Assembly: GCF_018614585.1 (NCBI RefSeq)
Contig: NZ_JAGGOI010000029.1
Coordinates: 1 to 64,000, forward strand
Direction: 5' to 3'
Source of the DNA: Streptomyces sp. ISL-1
GTDB lineage: Bacteria > Actinomycetota > Actinomycetes > Streptomycetales > Streptomycetaceae
DNA: 64,000 nt
The notes under the pieces were generated by a model. It ran no database searches. It saw only the letters and a list, made by a program, of their open reading frames with translations, and was not told the origin of the DNA. This document shows positions 41,823-52,965 of this stretch, piece by piece. Positions within the stretch are counted from its first letter, which is position 1. Each line of letters opens with the position of its first letter. Made by a program: the position numbers and the translations under genes.

Positions 41823-43409
41823 TCAACTGCGGCCGCTGCCAAGCGCCTTGCGGTTGCTCGCCGGCAGGGAGGGGCGGGTGGTCGGCGTCGGGGCGGGTCC
41901 CTGCTCGATACGGAGCGCCAGCGCGGGACACCGGCGTACGGCCCGCTGTGCGCGCCCCCGCAGATGCATCGGAACAGAGGCGTCGGCGAGCGCCGGATAG
42001 CCGTCGGGGCCGAGCCGGATGAGCTCGGGGACGATGTCCGCGCAGAGCCCGTGGCCCTGGCAGAGCGTCCAGTCGACGGCCAGCTTCTCGCCGCTCGGAA
42101 TCGACTCCTCCGCGTCCTGGTAGCCGGGGCCGGGAAGCGGTAGCACGCCGGTCGTCTCGCGCCCGCAGCCACCGTCGAGCACATGGGCGGCGAGGTCGTC
42201 GGTGAAGGCGGACAGGGTCGAGGCGAAGAAGCGCGCCGAGCCGTCGGGGTGCTTGCACGCGCCGCGGCCTTTCACGGCCTGCGTCACCTCGCGCAGCGCC
42301 TCCAGGGCGGCGGGGCCGCCGCCATTCATGACGTCGGACAGGCCGCCGGCCGCGGCGGGCAGGCCCAGCTTGCAGGGGCCGCACTGGCCGGCGGTCTCGG
42401 CGGCGAGCCAGTTGGCCACCCGCAGCGCCTCGCCCAGCGGGCAGGTCTCGGGGCCGATCGGGAGGATCGCGCCGGCGCCCAGGGAGCCGCCCACGGCAGC
42501 AAGCGATTCGCGCGAGACGTTGGCCTCGTGGACGGCGACGGAGTCGATCCAGTTGCCGTGGTAGCCGCCGGTGAGCACGCCCTGGGGGAGCGGAGGGGCG
42601 CCCGCCAGCTGCAGTACGTACCGCAGCGGGACGCCCGTGGGGACCTCGACGACCATCGGGCGCGCGACCGCCCCGGAGATCGTCAGCATGACCGTGCCGG
42701 GCTCGGTGTCCAGGCCGGTGTGGCCGTAGCGGCGCGCGCCGATGCGGGCGCCGATGGCGAGCTGTGCGTACGTCTCGGCGTTGGACAGCAGGGTCGGGGC
42801 ACCGCCGACGCCGGTGTCGGAGGCGCGCTCCCGGCGGCCGGGCGGCAGGGCGGGTCCACCGTTCACGGCGCGGATGACCGCGGAGGCCTCGCCGGAGACC
42901 ATGCGCTCCGGCGTACGGATCACCCGCGCGCGCAGCTGCTGCCCGCGTCGGTCCGACAGGCCGCGCTCGGCCAGCGCGGCGCGCATGGAGATCTCCGTGG
43001 AGTTGCGGGTGACCGCGACCACCAGGGTGCGCGCGCCGAGTGCCTCGGCGGCGAGCAGAGCGCCGTCCAGGATCAGATGGGGGGCGCGGTTGAGCAGCAC
43101 GGTGTCCTTGCGGCAGGCGGGCTCGCCCTCACTGCCGTTGATCACGACGACGGGCCGCACCCCGCGTCTGATCGCGGACTTGGCCACGGCACGCAGCTTC
43201 TGCGCGAAGGGGAAGCCGGCGCCGCCGCGGCCGCGCAGGGATATGTCGTCGGCGAGCTGGGCGAGCAGCTCGCCGGTCACCGGCTCGAGAGGGCCGTGCA
43301 CCTTGAGATGCATGGGGAGGTCCAGGCGCTCGACTAGATCGAACCCCTGCGTCAGCTGGGGAAGGCCGACGACACGAACCTCGGGGACATCAGGGAGGGG
43401 GGTGTTCAC
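41823..43409 (-). CDS. NuoF-like NADH/FMN oxidoreductase fused to a C-terminal ferredoxin
   Basis: 528 aa from GTG 43409, with AGGAG upstream and a GTGA overlap with the preceding gene. The first about 440 residues follow the complex I 51-kDa subunit: SLRGRGGAGFPFAQKL (NADH/FMN loop), VINGSEGEPACRKD and, at the Fe-S site, ETAGQCGPCKLG with a later GACKHPDG. Standard NuoF has SCGxCxPCR; here the first Cys is Ala, leaving three of the four ligands. The last about 75 residues are a small ferredoxin (TLCQGHGLCADIVPEL and RRCPALAL, a C-x5-C-xn-CP pattern usual for 3Fe-4S types). It likely passes electrons from NADH through the ferredoxin to the haem protein encoded by the partner gene. Confidence 0.82.
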   Translation of the reverse strand: MNTPLPDVPEVRVVGLPQLTQGFDLVERLDLPMHLKVHGPLEPVTGELLAQLADDISLRGRGGAGFPFAQKLRAVAKSAIRRGVRPVVVINGSEGEPACRKDTVLLNRAPHLILDGALLAAEALGARTLVVAVTRNSTEISMRAALAERGLSDRRGQQLRARVIRTPERMVSGEASAVIRAVNGGPALPPGRRERASDTGVGGAPTLLSNAETYAQLAIGARIGARRYGHTGLDTEPGTVMLTISGAVARPMVVEVPTGVPLRYVLQLAGAPPLPQGVLTGGYHGNWIDSVAVHEANVSRESLAAVGGSLGAGAILPIGPETCPLGEALRVANWLAAETAGQCGPCKLGLPAAAGGLSDVMNGGGPAALEALREVTQAVKGRGACKHPDGSARFFASTLSAFTDDLAAHVLDGGCGRETTGVLPLPGPGYQDAEESIPSGEKLAVDWTLCQGHGLCADIVPELIRLGPDGYPALADASVPMHLRGRAQRAVRRCPALALRIEQGPAPTPTTRPSLPASNRKALGSGRS

Positions 43410-44830
43410 GGTCGGTCTCCTGCGGGCGTGTGCCAGGGCTCTCCTGCCGGGGGCGGAAAGAGGGGTCCGGGCAGGGGCGCCGTGTCGTCGTACACGTCGG
43501 CGTTGCCGGTGGTGTACAGGGCGGAAGGTGCTTCGTAGGGGGGAGAGGGGTCGTAGGAGGCGGGAGCGGGAGCGGGCTCGTACGCGGTGGGAGTTTGGTA
43601 GGCCGGGGGAGGCTCGTAAGCCGGAGGAGGCTCGTACGAAGGGGGAGGCTCGTACGAAGGGGGAGGCTCGTACGAGGGGGGAGCGGGTGTTTCGAGCGGC
43701 TCGGGCGGGAAGGCCTGCGCGGGCGGCGGCGGTGACGGGGTCGGCCACAGACCGGACCGGGAACCCGACTCGGGGACGACGGGGATCTCCTCCGTCATCG
43801 GTATGCGCTCGGCCAGCGGGGCCGCCTGGTCGCCGGCGAGGGAGACCGCGCGATACGCGGCGGAGATGCCCGTGCCGGGGCCCACGCCGGGCCCGACGGC
43901 CGGTTCGGCGTCCGGGGGCGGCGGCACCTCGTAGAGCTGGGGCGAGGGCGCTTCGAGCCGCCGGGGCTGCGCGCGCGGCCGGTCGAGGGGAGGCTGACGC
44001 TGGAACTCCTGCTCGTAGGGGCGCTGGGAGGGAATGCCGTTCATGCCGTTGAGGCCGACCGGTCCGGTCGCGCCGGGGAGCGGAGACATGGCCGGATCGC
44101 GCCGTAGCTGCTCGTCCGCCGACCGGTCGTCGCCCGAGCCGGTCAGCGACATGATCTTGGCGGCGATTTGCCGCTGCACCGGCCGCGGCATCAGCCGCAC
44201 GGACACGGCGGCGGCGACACCTGTGAGTACCAAGCAGTACATCGTCACGACCCAGGGCGCGGCGGGCCGGCCGGTGAACAGGCCGTGCACCAGCGCGGAG
44301 CACCAGGCCGGGTAGGCCAGCATGTGCAGCGGCCGCCAGCGGCCCGCGATCTTGATGTTGCCGGCCAGTGCGCTGCGCAGCGCGCCGGTCGTTGCGGCGA
44401 CCACCATGAGGAAGCCGGCCAGCGAACCGAAGCCGATCAGGGCGGACGTGCCGGTGACACCGAGTCCGAACGGGATCAGGGCGCCGATCGCATCCACATG
44501 GCCCAGCGACACCTTCACGGTGGCGTGCAGCAGCAGGAAGCCGAGCGAGGCGACCGCGGTGGTCCGGTGGATGCCCTGGGCAAGGAGGCGGTGGCGCGTG
44601 GAGAGGAGCAGCCGGTCCGTGGCGATCAGGCCCCACGCGACGGAGGCGGAGAGGGACACCAGGGACAGCACCCCGGTGGTGAAGTCCAGCGCGGCGCGAA
44701 AGTTGTCGCTCCCGCCGACGGCTATCAGGGGTAGGAGCACGAACGCCGCGACGGACAAGCCGCCTTGCACCGGGCGGCTTAGCCCGGTACTCGGCGCTGG
44801 CGACGAACGGCTCTTGCGATGAGGGTTCAT
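43406..44830 (-). CDS. Cytochrome b/ferric-reductase-like membrane protein with Pro-rich tail
   Basis: 474 aa from ATG 44830 (GGAG at 11 nt, start not certain; other ATGs lie further upstream). Five or six transmembrane helices fill about residues 20-225. His residues in GIHRTTAVASLGFLLLHATVK and WRPLHMLAYPAWCSALVHG (landmarks GIHR, LLH, PLHM, LVHG) are placed as two bis-His haem-b sites, as in ferric reductase/NOX-like domains. The C-terminal 240 residues are a cytoplasmic Pro-rich region with YEPPP repeats. The 4-nt overlap with the NuoF-ferredoxin gene indicates an electron-transfer pair. The final acceptor is unknown. Confidence 0.8.
   Translation of the reverse strand: MNPHRKSRSSPAPSTGLSRPVQGGLSVAAFVLLPLIAVGGSDNFRAALDFTTGVLSLVSLSASVAWGLIATDRLLLSTRHRLLAQGIHRTTAVASLGFLLLHATVKVSLGHVDAIGALIPFGLGVTGTSALIGFGSLAGFLMVVAATTGALRSALAGNIKIAGRWRPLHMLAYPAWCSALVHGLFTGRPAAPWVVTMYCLVLTGVAAAVSVRLMPRPVQRQIAAKIMSLTGSGDDRSADEQLRRDPAMSPLPGATGPVGLNGMNGIPSQRPYEQEFQRQPPLDRPRAQPRRLEAPSPQLYEVPPPPDAEPAVGPGVGPGTGISAAYRAVSLAGDQAAPLAERIPMTEEIPVVPESGSRSGLWPTPSPPPPAQAFPPEPLETPAPPSYEPPPSYEPPPSYEPPPAYEPPPAYQTPTAYEPAPAPASYDPSPPYEAPSALYTTGNADVYDDTAPLPGPLFPPPAGEPWHTPAGDRP
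43611..43682 (-). repeat. Four 18-bp tandem repeats encoding YEPPPS/A
   Basis: Units start at 43611, 43629, 43647 and 43665; the second and third are identical on the plus strand (GGCTCGTACGAAGGGGGA). They encode SYEPPP-type hexapeptides in the tail of the membrane protein. Confidence 0.85.
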
Positions 44831-44928
44831 GGGGCGACTCCGAATGGTGCGGGAAAGGCGGTCCCGTTGACGCATGCTAGGTCCACCCATTCTGGGCAGT
44901 ACGCGGTTTGAGCGTTTAGAGAGCGGAA

Positions 44929-44948
44929 CCACAGTCAACTGACTCTGG
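44929..44948. promoter_or_regulatory. Palindrome upstream of the redox operon
   Basis: CCACAGTCAACTGACTCTGG is a 20-bp dyad broken only at one arm position and the centre. It lies 98 nt upstream of the haem-protein start, a suitable place for a dimeric regulator. Confidence 0.45.
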
Positions 44949-45207
44949 GGTTGCCCCGGATAGGGGCGATACGCGGGGTAACCTCGGCGTCTGGAGTCAT
45001 GTGGAAGCGTAGTTCGGGGGGGCGTGCGGAAGGCGCTCAGGGAGCGTGCCGGGGAGTGGCGCGAGCTTATTCAGGCGGGCTCTGGCCGGCGTCCGGGGTT
45101 GCCGGGGATGGCTGCCGGGATCTTTAAGGAGTTCTTCGGGGGCCGCTCGTGGGCCGCTCGGGAATGGTCCCATGCGCCCGGTTCACTCGCTGCGGTACCC
45201 TGGCGCC
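44949..45207 (+). other. Non-coding region upstream of the leuS leader
   Basis: No credible gene. A frame in register with the leader peptide is open from 45046 but has GC-rich low-information composition. A possible -10 TACCCT at 45196-45201 sits 6 nt before the leader ATG, which would give a leaderless leader transcript. I see no matching -35. Confidence 0.4.
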
Positions 45208-45246
45208 ATGCGTGCCGTACGCCTTCTGCTTAGCGAGCCGCGCTGA
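45208..45246 (+). CDS. leuS leader peptide MRAVRLLLSEPR (12 aa)
   Basis: ATG CGT GCC GTA CGC CTT CTG CTT AGC GAG CCG CGC TGA. Three adjacent Leu codons, two of them CTT, which is rare in this GC-rich genome, lie just before a stop and upstream of a hairpin pair and a terminator. This is the classic set-up for ribosome-mediated transcription attenuation of a leucine-related gene. There is no clear ribosome site, which fits a leaderless start as in other Streptomyces leader peptides. Confidence 0.8.
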   Translation: MRAVRLLLSEPR

Positions 45247-45252
45247 TCAGTC

Positions 45253-45314
45253 CCGACGGATGAAAGATCCGGTCGGAATCGGCGCGGCGTCCCCTCCTGT
45301 GCGAGGGGTTTTTT
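45253..45314 (+). promoter_or_regulatory. leuS attenuator: upstream hairpin and intrinsic terminator
   Basis: Hairpin 1 (45253-45276) pairs CCGACGGAT with ATCCGGTCGG across a GAAAG loop, with one bulge. Hairpin 2 (45291-45308) pairs CCCCTC with GAGGGG and is followed by TTTTTT (45309-45314), an unusually good intrinsic terminator for Streptomyces. leuS starts 49 nt later. A ribosome stalled on the Leu codons at 45223-45231 could change which hairpin forms. I did not find a unique antiterminator pairing by eye. Confidence 0.72.
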
Positions 45315-45362
45315 CGTTTTGGAATCCGCTGGCAGAGACGAATCGATGGAGCTTCAAGGATC

Positions 45363-48221
<2,859 letters not shown>

Positions 48222-48274
48222 CGCCGGCCGGCGGGCTTCGTAGCGCCGACCGCGCGGGCAGGGGTTTCCCCTAC

Positions 48275-48313
48275 GGGCAGGCCCAGGGTTCCGATGGAAC
48301 CCTGGGCCTGCCC
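48275..48313 (+). terminator. Terminator after leuS
   Basis: Perfect 18-nt arms (48275-48292 and 48296-48313) with a 3-nt spacer, 54 nt past the stop. Confidence 0.85.
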
Positions 48314-48360
48314 GTTCCGTTTACGGTGGAGGGGACAACAGCCGAGCCGGAGGGGCGCAC

Positions 48361-49173
48361 ATGGAAGCCGCGATTCTGATACTGACGCTGCTTTTCGTCG
48401 CCTTCGTGGCGTTGGGGGTGTATGTCGGCGTGAAGGCCATCGGCGCGGCCAGGCGCGGAGTGGAGCGTACGGTCACGCAGGCGCGCCGCACCGTCGAGGA
48501 GACGACACTGCGGGCCAAGAGCTACGGGCAGGGCGGTGTGGTCGGCGAGCTGGCGCAGCTGCGGCTGTCGCTGCGTACGTCGATGAGGGCGACGCAGGAC
48601 GCGCTGCAGGCGGGCGCCGCCGAAGACGCCGCGCTGTCCGAGTCGCTCGGACTGTTCAAGCGGCTGAGCGCGCACGGCCGCGAGCTCGACGACGAACTGA
48701 AGCGGCTGGAGCGCGAGCCCGACCGGGCGACGGTGGCCTCGCTGCTGCCCGGGCTGCGCGAGCGCACGGAGCGAATCACGCACTCGGCCGAGTCCCTGAG
48801 GTGGGCGGCGCGGGACCGGGCGCAGAAGTTCGCGGACGACGATCTGAATGCGCTGAGCGCGCAGATCGACGTCGAGGCCGGGGCGTTGCGGCACTGGTCG
48901 GTGGCGGAGACGCCGGAAGGGGATGCGGGATCTTCGTCGGCGCAGGCTCACGGGGCGCCTGCGTCGTGGCCGGAGGCGGGGGCCGATGACGGGGCGGTGC
49001 GTGAGCAGACGTGGCCGGAGGCGGGTGCGGGGGCTGAAGGCGGGCCTGAGGCCGGTGCTGGGCCCGGTGCTGAGTCGCGGCCGCAGCAGCCGCAGGCGAT
49101 CACGGCGCGCGATCCTCGGCAGCAGAGGACGTATCCCTGGCAGAAGACCGCCCGTCCCGAGACCACGAATTGA
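48361..49173 (+). CDS. Membrane-anchored coiled-coil protein, unknown
   Basis: 270 aa, ATG with CCGGAGGGG upstream. One N-terminal helix (about residues 4-24, ILILTLLFVAFVALGVYVGV) anchors it. Residues about 30-185 form long charged helices with heptad character (for example RLSAHGRELDDELKRLERE). The last 90 residues are an Ala/Gly/Glu-rich tail ending in TYPWQKTARPETTN. The shape suits a membrane scaffold. No family name is offered. Confidence 0.75.
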   Translation: MEAAILILTLLFVAFVALGVYVGVKAIGAARRGVERTVTQARRTVEETTLRAKSYGQGGVVGELAQLRLSLRTSMRATQDALQAGAAEDAALSESLGLFKRLSAHGRELDDELKRLEREPDRATVASLLPGLRERTERITHSAESLRWAARDRAQKFADDDLNALSAQIDVEAGALRHWSVAETPEGDAGSSSAQAHGAPASWPEAGADDGAVREQTWPEAGAGAEGGPEAGAGPGAESRPQQPQAITARDPRQQRTYPWQKTARPETTN

Positions 49174-49193
49174 CCCACCGACGGTTTGGATCG

Positions 49194-49281
49194 TGATCCA
49201 TCAGCGGTCCGTCGGCGGTCCCTCGCTGATCCATCAGCGTTCCCTCGGCGGTCCGTCGGCGGCCCCTCGTTGATCCGCCGG
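49194..49281. repeat. Short direct repeats before degV
   Basis: TGATCCATCAGCG at 49194 and 49227 and a partial copy at 49271, interspersed with CGGCGGTCC/CCTCG blocks that also recur. It lies between the coiled-coil gene and degV. Function unknown. Confidence 0.55.
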
Positions 49282-49351
49282 CCGGGGCGACGCGATCGAT
49301 GGCGAGGGGCCGGGCTGCCGTGCGGCGGCTCCTGCGGGTAACCTCCCGCTC

Positions 49352-50197
49352 ATGTCCCGCCATGTCGCGATCGTCACTGATTCAACGGCCTACCTGCCGC
49401 CACCGACGATGGAGCGCCACGGCATCATCTCGGTGCCGCTGACCGTCGTACTTGGTGATCGGGCGTTCGAAGAGGGCACCGAGATCTCGGCCCGCTCACT
49501 CGCGCTGGCATTGCAGAAGCGACGCCCGGTGACCACGTCCAGGCCGAGCCCCGAGGTGTTCGCAGAGGCATACCGTGCGAGAGCGGAGGCCGGTGCGACC
49601 GGCATCGTCTCGCTGCATCTGTCGAGCGAGTTCTCCGGCACGTACGACGCCGCCGTACTGGCCGCCAAGGACGCGCCGGTGCCCGTGCGGGTGGTGGACA
49701 CCGGGATGGTGGCGATGGCCCTGGGCTTCTGCGCGCTCGCGGCCGCCGAGACGGCTGAGGGCGGCGGCACGCTCGACGAGGCGGTGGCCGCCGCGGAGAA
49801 GCGGGCCGCGGGCACCTCCGCGTATTTCTATGTCGACACGCTGGACTACTTGCGCCGCGGCGGCCGGATAGGGGCCGCGCAGGCGCTGCTGGGCTCGGCG
49901 CTCGCGGTGAAGCCGCTGTTGCAACTGGACGGCGGCCGGATCGAGCTGCTGGAGAAGGTGCGTACGGCATCGAAGGCGATCGCCCGGCTGGAGGAGATCG
50001 CCGTCGACCGGGCGGGCGCGAGCAGCGTGGACATCGCGGTGCACCATCTGGCCGCGCCGGACCGGGCCGCGACGCTGGCGGAGCGGCTGCGGGAACGCGT
50101 TCCCGGGCTGGCCGAACTGCATGTCAGCGAGGTGGGCGCGGTGATCGGGGCGCATACGGGGCCGGGGCTGTTGGGGGCTGTGATCTCGCCCCGCTGA
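49352..50197 (+). CDS. DegV-family fatty-acid-binding protein
   Basis: 281 aa, ATG start. VAIVTDSTAYLP opens the first domain, TTSRPSPEVF and SLHLSSEFSGTYDAA carry the Ser residues that hold a fatty acyl carboxylate, and the YVDTLDYLRRGGRIGAAQALLG motif is diagnostic. DegV (FakB-type) proteins present fatty acids to a kinase for phospholipid synthesis. The neighbourhood degV, comEA is normal for actinobacteria. Confidence 0.92.
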   Translation: MSRHVAIVTDSTAYLPPPTMERHGIISVPLTVVLGDRAFEEGTEISARSLALALQKRRPVTTSRPSPEVFAEAYRARAEAGATGIVSLHLSSEFSGTYDAAVLAAKDAPVPVRVVDTGMVAMALGFCALAAAETAEGGGTLDEAVAAAEKRAAGTSAYFYVDTLDYLRRGGRIGAAQALLGSALAVKPLLQLDGGRIELLEKVRTASKAIARLEEIAVDRAGASSVDIAVHHLAAPDRAATLAERLRERVPGLAELHVSEVGAVIGAHTGPGLLGAVISPR

Positions 50198-50330
50198 GCT
50201 GCTGGTGTGGGCGCGCTGAGGCGGTCGCCGTCACCCTGGTGAGTGACCGGGTTTTCCACAACGGGTCGGTTGTCCACGGGAATTGGACCTGCTCAGCGGG
50301 TTCCGACGGATGTGCCTAGCGTCTTGTGTC

Positions 50331-51458
50331 ATGGCTCTCCGATCACGTTCCGCAACCAGTGGCCCGGGCCGCGCCCCGGCCTCGGACAGCCGCGCCCGTG
50401 ACGGCCGCGGCTCAGGCTTGGGCCCTGCCCGGCCAGGGCCCGGCCCCGGTCCGGTCTCTCACGGCTCGGGGCCGGGCCCCGGTTCGGTCTCGCCGGGTTC
50501 GGGGTGGGGCTCAGGCTCGGGCTCTCCCGGTTCAGGGCCGGGCTCCGGCCCGGGTTCGGGGCGCGGTCCCGGCCGTGGTTCGCGGCGTCCGGTCCGCCTG
50601 CGCGGCAGGCGGGTGGCTGCCGCACCGGGTACGGCCGCCCTGCGCCGCCGGGCGGACGCGCTGTTCGAGGGCCCGCCACGCAGTACGGGCACGAGTCTCG
50701 ACAGCGCTGCGGGGCGCTCGCGCATCGAAGCGGGCGGGGGCGGCCGCGCGGCCGCGGACGTCGACTCCACGACGAGCACGGGTACTCGGCAGCGCGTGGG
50801 GCTTGCGGTGCGGGAGCGGTTGCCGCTGTGGATGCAGCTCAGATGCGGGCTCGAGCCCAGGGCCCTCGCCGCCCTGGCCGTCGTACTCGTAGTGGCAGCG
50901 GTCTTCGCGGCGCAGCACTTCTGGGCGGGGCGGCCACAGACCGTGCCGGCCCCGGAACTGGTCCAGCAAGGCGCGGGCACGCGGGAGCCGGAGCCACAGC
51001 CGTCACCGGGGCCGCCGCCGTCCGACGCGGGGCCCGGAGGACGGATCGTCGTCGATGTGAGCGGCAAGGTGAGGCGGCCGGGGGTGCACCGGCTGCCGGC
51101 CGGATCCAGGGTCGCCGACGCGCTGCGGGCCGCCGGAGGCGTCCGGGCCGGTACGGACCTGACGGGGCTCAACCGGGCGCGGGTACTCATGGACGGCGAG
51201 CAGGTGGTGGTGGGCGCGCTCGCGCCCCCTGGATCGCCGATGCCGGGATCGCCGATGCCGGGAGCGGGCGCGGGTGGGCAGAACGCTGGGCCGGTGAGCC
51301 TCAACTCGGCGACCGTGGAGCAGCTCGACACCTTGCCGGGGGTCGGTCCCGTACTGGCCCAGCACATCGTCGACTACCGCACCCAGCAAGGGGGTTTCCG
51401 GTCGGTCGACGAGCTCCGCGAGGTCAATGGGATCGGCGATCCGACGCTGTCAATGTAA
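50331..51458 (+). pseudogene. comEA: comEA, 3' end cut off by an integrated element
   Basis: 375 aa from ATG 50331. After a Gly/Pro/Ser-rich cytoplasmic region there is one transmembrane helix (ALAALAVVLVVAAVFAA), an SLBB domain (GRIVVDVSGKVRRPGVHRLP) and a C-terminal helix-hairpin-helix DNA-binding domain (SLNSATVEQLDTLPGVGPVL). Normal ComEA ends with GIGDRRFxxLK-like residues. Here the sequence goes GIGD and then PTLSM-stop, so the last 10-15 residues come from foreign DNA. The protein may still fold with a shorter end. ComEA is a DNA receptor in competent bacteria; its job in Streptomyces is unclear. comEC, normally next, is absent here and should lie beyond the element. Confidence 0.82.
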
Positions 51459-51460
51459 CC
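51420..51460. other. Inferred attL junction in comEA
   Basis: comEA-like coding ends at about GGGATCGGCGATC (51429-51441). The dyad GGATC-GGC-GATCC (51430-51442) could hold the crossover centre. GTCAATG occurs on both sides (51423 and 51450). The exact 2-bp crossover cannot be fixed without the empty site or attR. Confidence 0.6.
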
Positions 51461-51468
51461 TATCGAAC

Positions 51469-52944
51469 ATGACGCCAACAAGGGCCGTGCTCCTGCTCCG
51501 GATCAGCTACCGCAAGGCCGAGGAGGAGGCTGCGGACGCTGCTGACGAGACCACTATCGAGCGCGTGCACAGGATCTCCAAGGGCATCGGCCGCCAGGAA
51601 GAGGACGGCCGCGCCCTCGCGAAGCGGCTCGGGTGGACGATCGTCAAGGTCATCCCCGAGGACGACACGTCCGCCTTCAAGCGGCGCAAGATCAAGCTCC
51701 CCGATGGCACCACCGCCCTTCGCACCGTTCGCCCCGGCTTCCGTGCCGCTCTCGACATGCTCGCTTCGGGGGAGTGCGACGGACTCATCGCAGACGACCT
51801 TGACCGCGTGGCGCGCGATCCGCGTGACCTTGAGGACCTGATCGACGTAGTGGAGTCCCGCCGGCCCCGCATCCCCGTGGAGTCCGTCACCGGCTCACTG
51901 AGGCTCGCCAACGACGCCGACATCACCATGGCCCGCATCATGTGCGCCGTCGCCAACAAGAGCAGCCGGGACACCTCCCGCCGTGTCTCCCGCAAGCACG
52001 AGGAGTTGGCCGCAGAGGGCAAGGTGGGCGGCGGCGGCTTCCGCCCGTACGGCTACGAGCGCGACGGCATGACCGTCTGCGAGCCTGAGGCCGAAGTCAT
52101 CCGGTGGATGGCCGCTCGCGTCCTCGAAGGCTGGTCACAGAACGAGATCTGCGACGACCTCAACGCACGTGGCGTCAAGCCGGCCAAAGCCGAGACGTGG
52201 AACCCGCGCTCCGTGTCCTCGATCCTCCGCGGCCCCCGCATCACCGGCCTGCGTCGCTTCCGCGGCGAGGTCATCGGCGATGCCTCATGGCCCGCGATCA
52301 TCGACCGCGAGACCTGGCACGACGTTCAGGCACGCCTCAACGAGCGCGGCGGCGGCTCCCGCAACGACTTCGTACGGTGGCTTACCGGGGCCCTGATCTG
52401 CTCGCGGTGCGACCGCCCGTTGTGCGGCTGGCAGGGCAACCGGGGGCCGCGGTACTGGTGCGCTACGCCGCGGGGTGGCTGCGGGAAGATCACGATAAAC
52501 GCGGCGCACGCTGAGGCCGAACTAGAGCGCCAGGTCCTCGACTTCCTCGGGAAGCGCAACGTCCTCGCCCGGCTGCGGTCGCTCGCGAGCACGGAGACGA
52601 GCGCGGCAGCGCGTGCCGAGCTGGCCGAAGACGAGAAGCAGCTGCGGGAGTTGGCGGGCATGTGGGCGCGCAGGGAAATGGGACTCCAGGAGTACACCGA
52701 GGCCCGGCGCATCATCGCCACGCGGGTGAAGGAGTCGGAAGCGCTCGTCAAGTCGCAGGCGCCGCGGGTGCTGCGGGCGCTGCTCGCTGGGGATGTGCGC
52801 GAGGGGTGGGCGGAGTTGAAGCCTGCCGGCCGTCGTGAGGTGCTGCTCGCGATCCTGCCCGGCTACCGCGTGATGCCGATGGAGGAGGGTGTGGCGCGAC
52901 GATTCGACCCTGCCCGGCTCGTTCCACTTGACCCCGCCACGTAG
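51469..52944 (+). CDS. Large serine recombinase (site-specific integrase)
   Basis: 491 aa from ATG 51469, only about 28 nt from the inferred junction. The catalytic N-terminal domain begins VLLLRISYRK (Ser in RIS), then IGRQEEDGRALAKRLG and the DGLIADDLDRVARDPRDLEDL active-site region. A recombinase domain follows (GFRPYGYERDG, ICDDLNARGVK), then a zinc ribbon (CSRCDRPLCGW ... CATPRGGCGK) and a coiled-coil region (about 385-430). This is the phiC31-type layout. No ribosome site is present; TAACCT at 51456-51461 could be a -10 for a leaderless mRNA. It is expected to catalyse attP x attB integration into comEA. Confidence 0.95.
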   Translation: MTPTRAVLLLRISYRKAEEEAADAADETTIERVHRISKGIGRQEEDGRALAKRLGWTIVKVIPEDDTSAFKRRKIKLPDGTTALRTVRPGFRAALDMLASGECDGLIADDLDRVARDPRDLEDLIDVVESRRPRIPVESVTGSLRLANDADITMARIMCAVANKSSRDTSRRVSRKHEELAAEGKVGGGGFRPYGYERDGMTVCEPEAEVIRWMAARVLEGWSQNEICDDLNARGVKPAKAETWNPRSVSSILRGPRITGLRRFRGEVIGDASWPAIIDRETWHDVQARLNERGGGSRNDFVRWLTGALICSRCDRPLCGWQGNRGPRYWCATPRGGCGKITINAAHAEAELERQVLDFLGKRNVLARLRSLASTETSAAARAELAEDEKQLRELAGMWARREMGLQEYTEARRIIATRVKESEALVKSQAPRVLRALLAGDVREGWAELKPAGRREVLLAILPGYRVMPMEEGVARRFDPARLVPLDPAT

Positions 52945-52965
52945 GTTCGGTGGCCCCGCAGGAGC

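Noticed and set aside
43410..44636. Long minus-strand extension of the NuoF-like frame
   Set aside because: It overlaps the haem-protein gene in another frame and has the Arg/Pro/Ala composition of a GC-rich shadow.
45190..45204. Possible T-box before leuS (AGGGTACCGC on the minus strand)
   Set aside because: It is on the wrong strand and lacks the TGG of the T-box core. The Leu-codon leader peptide and terminator explain the region better.
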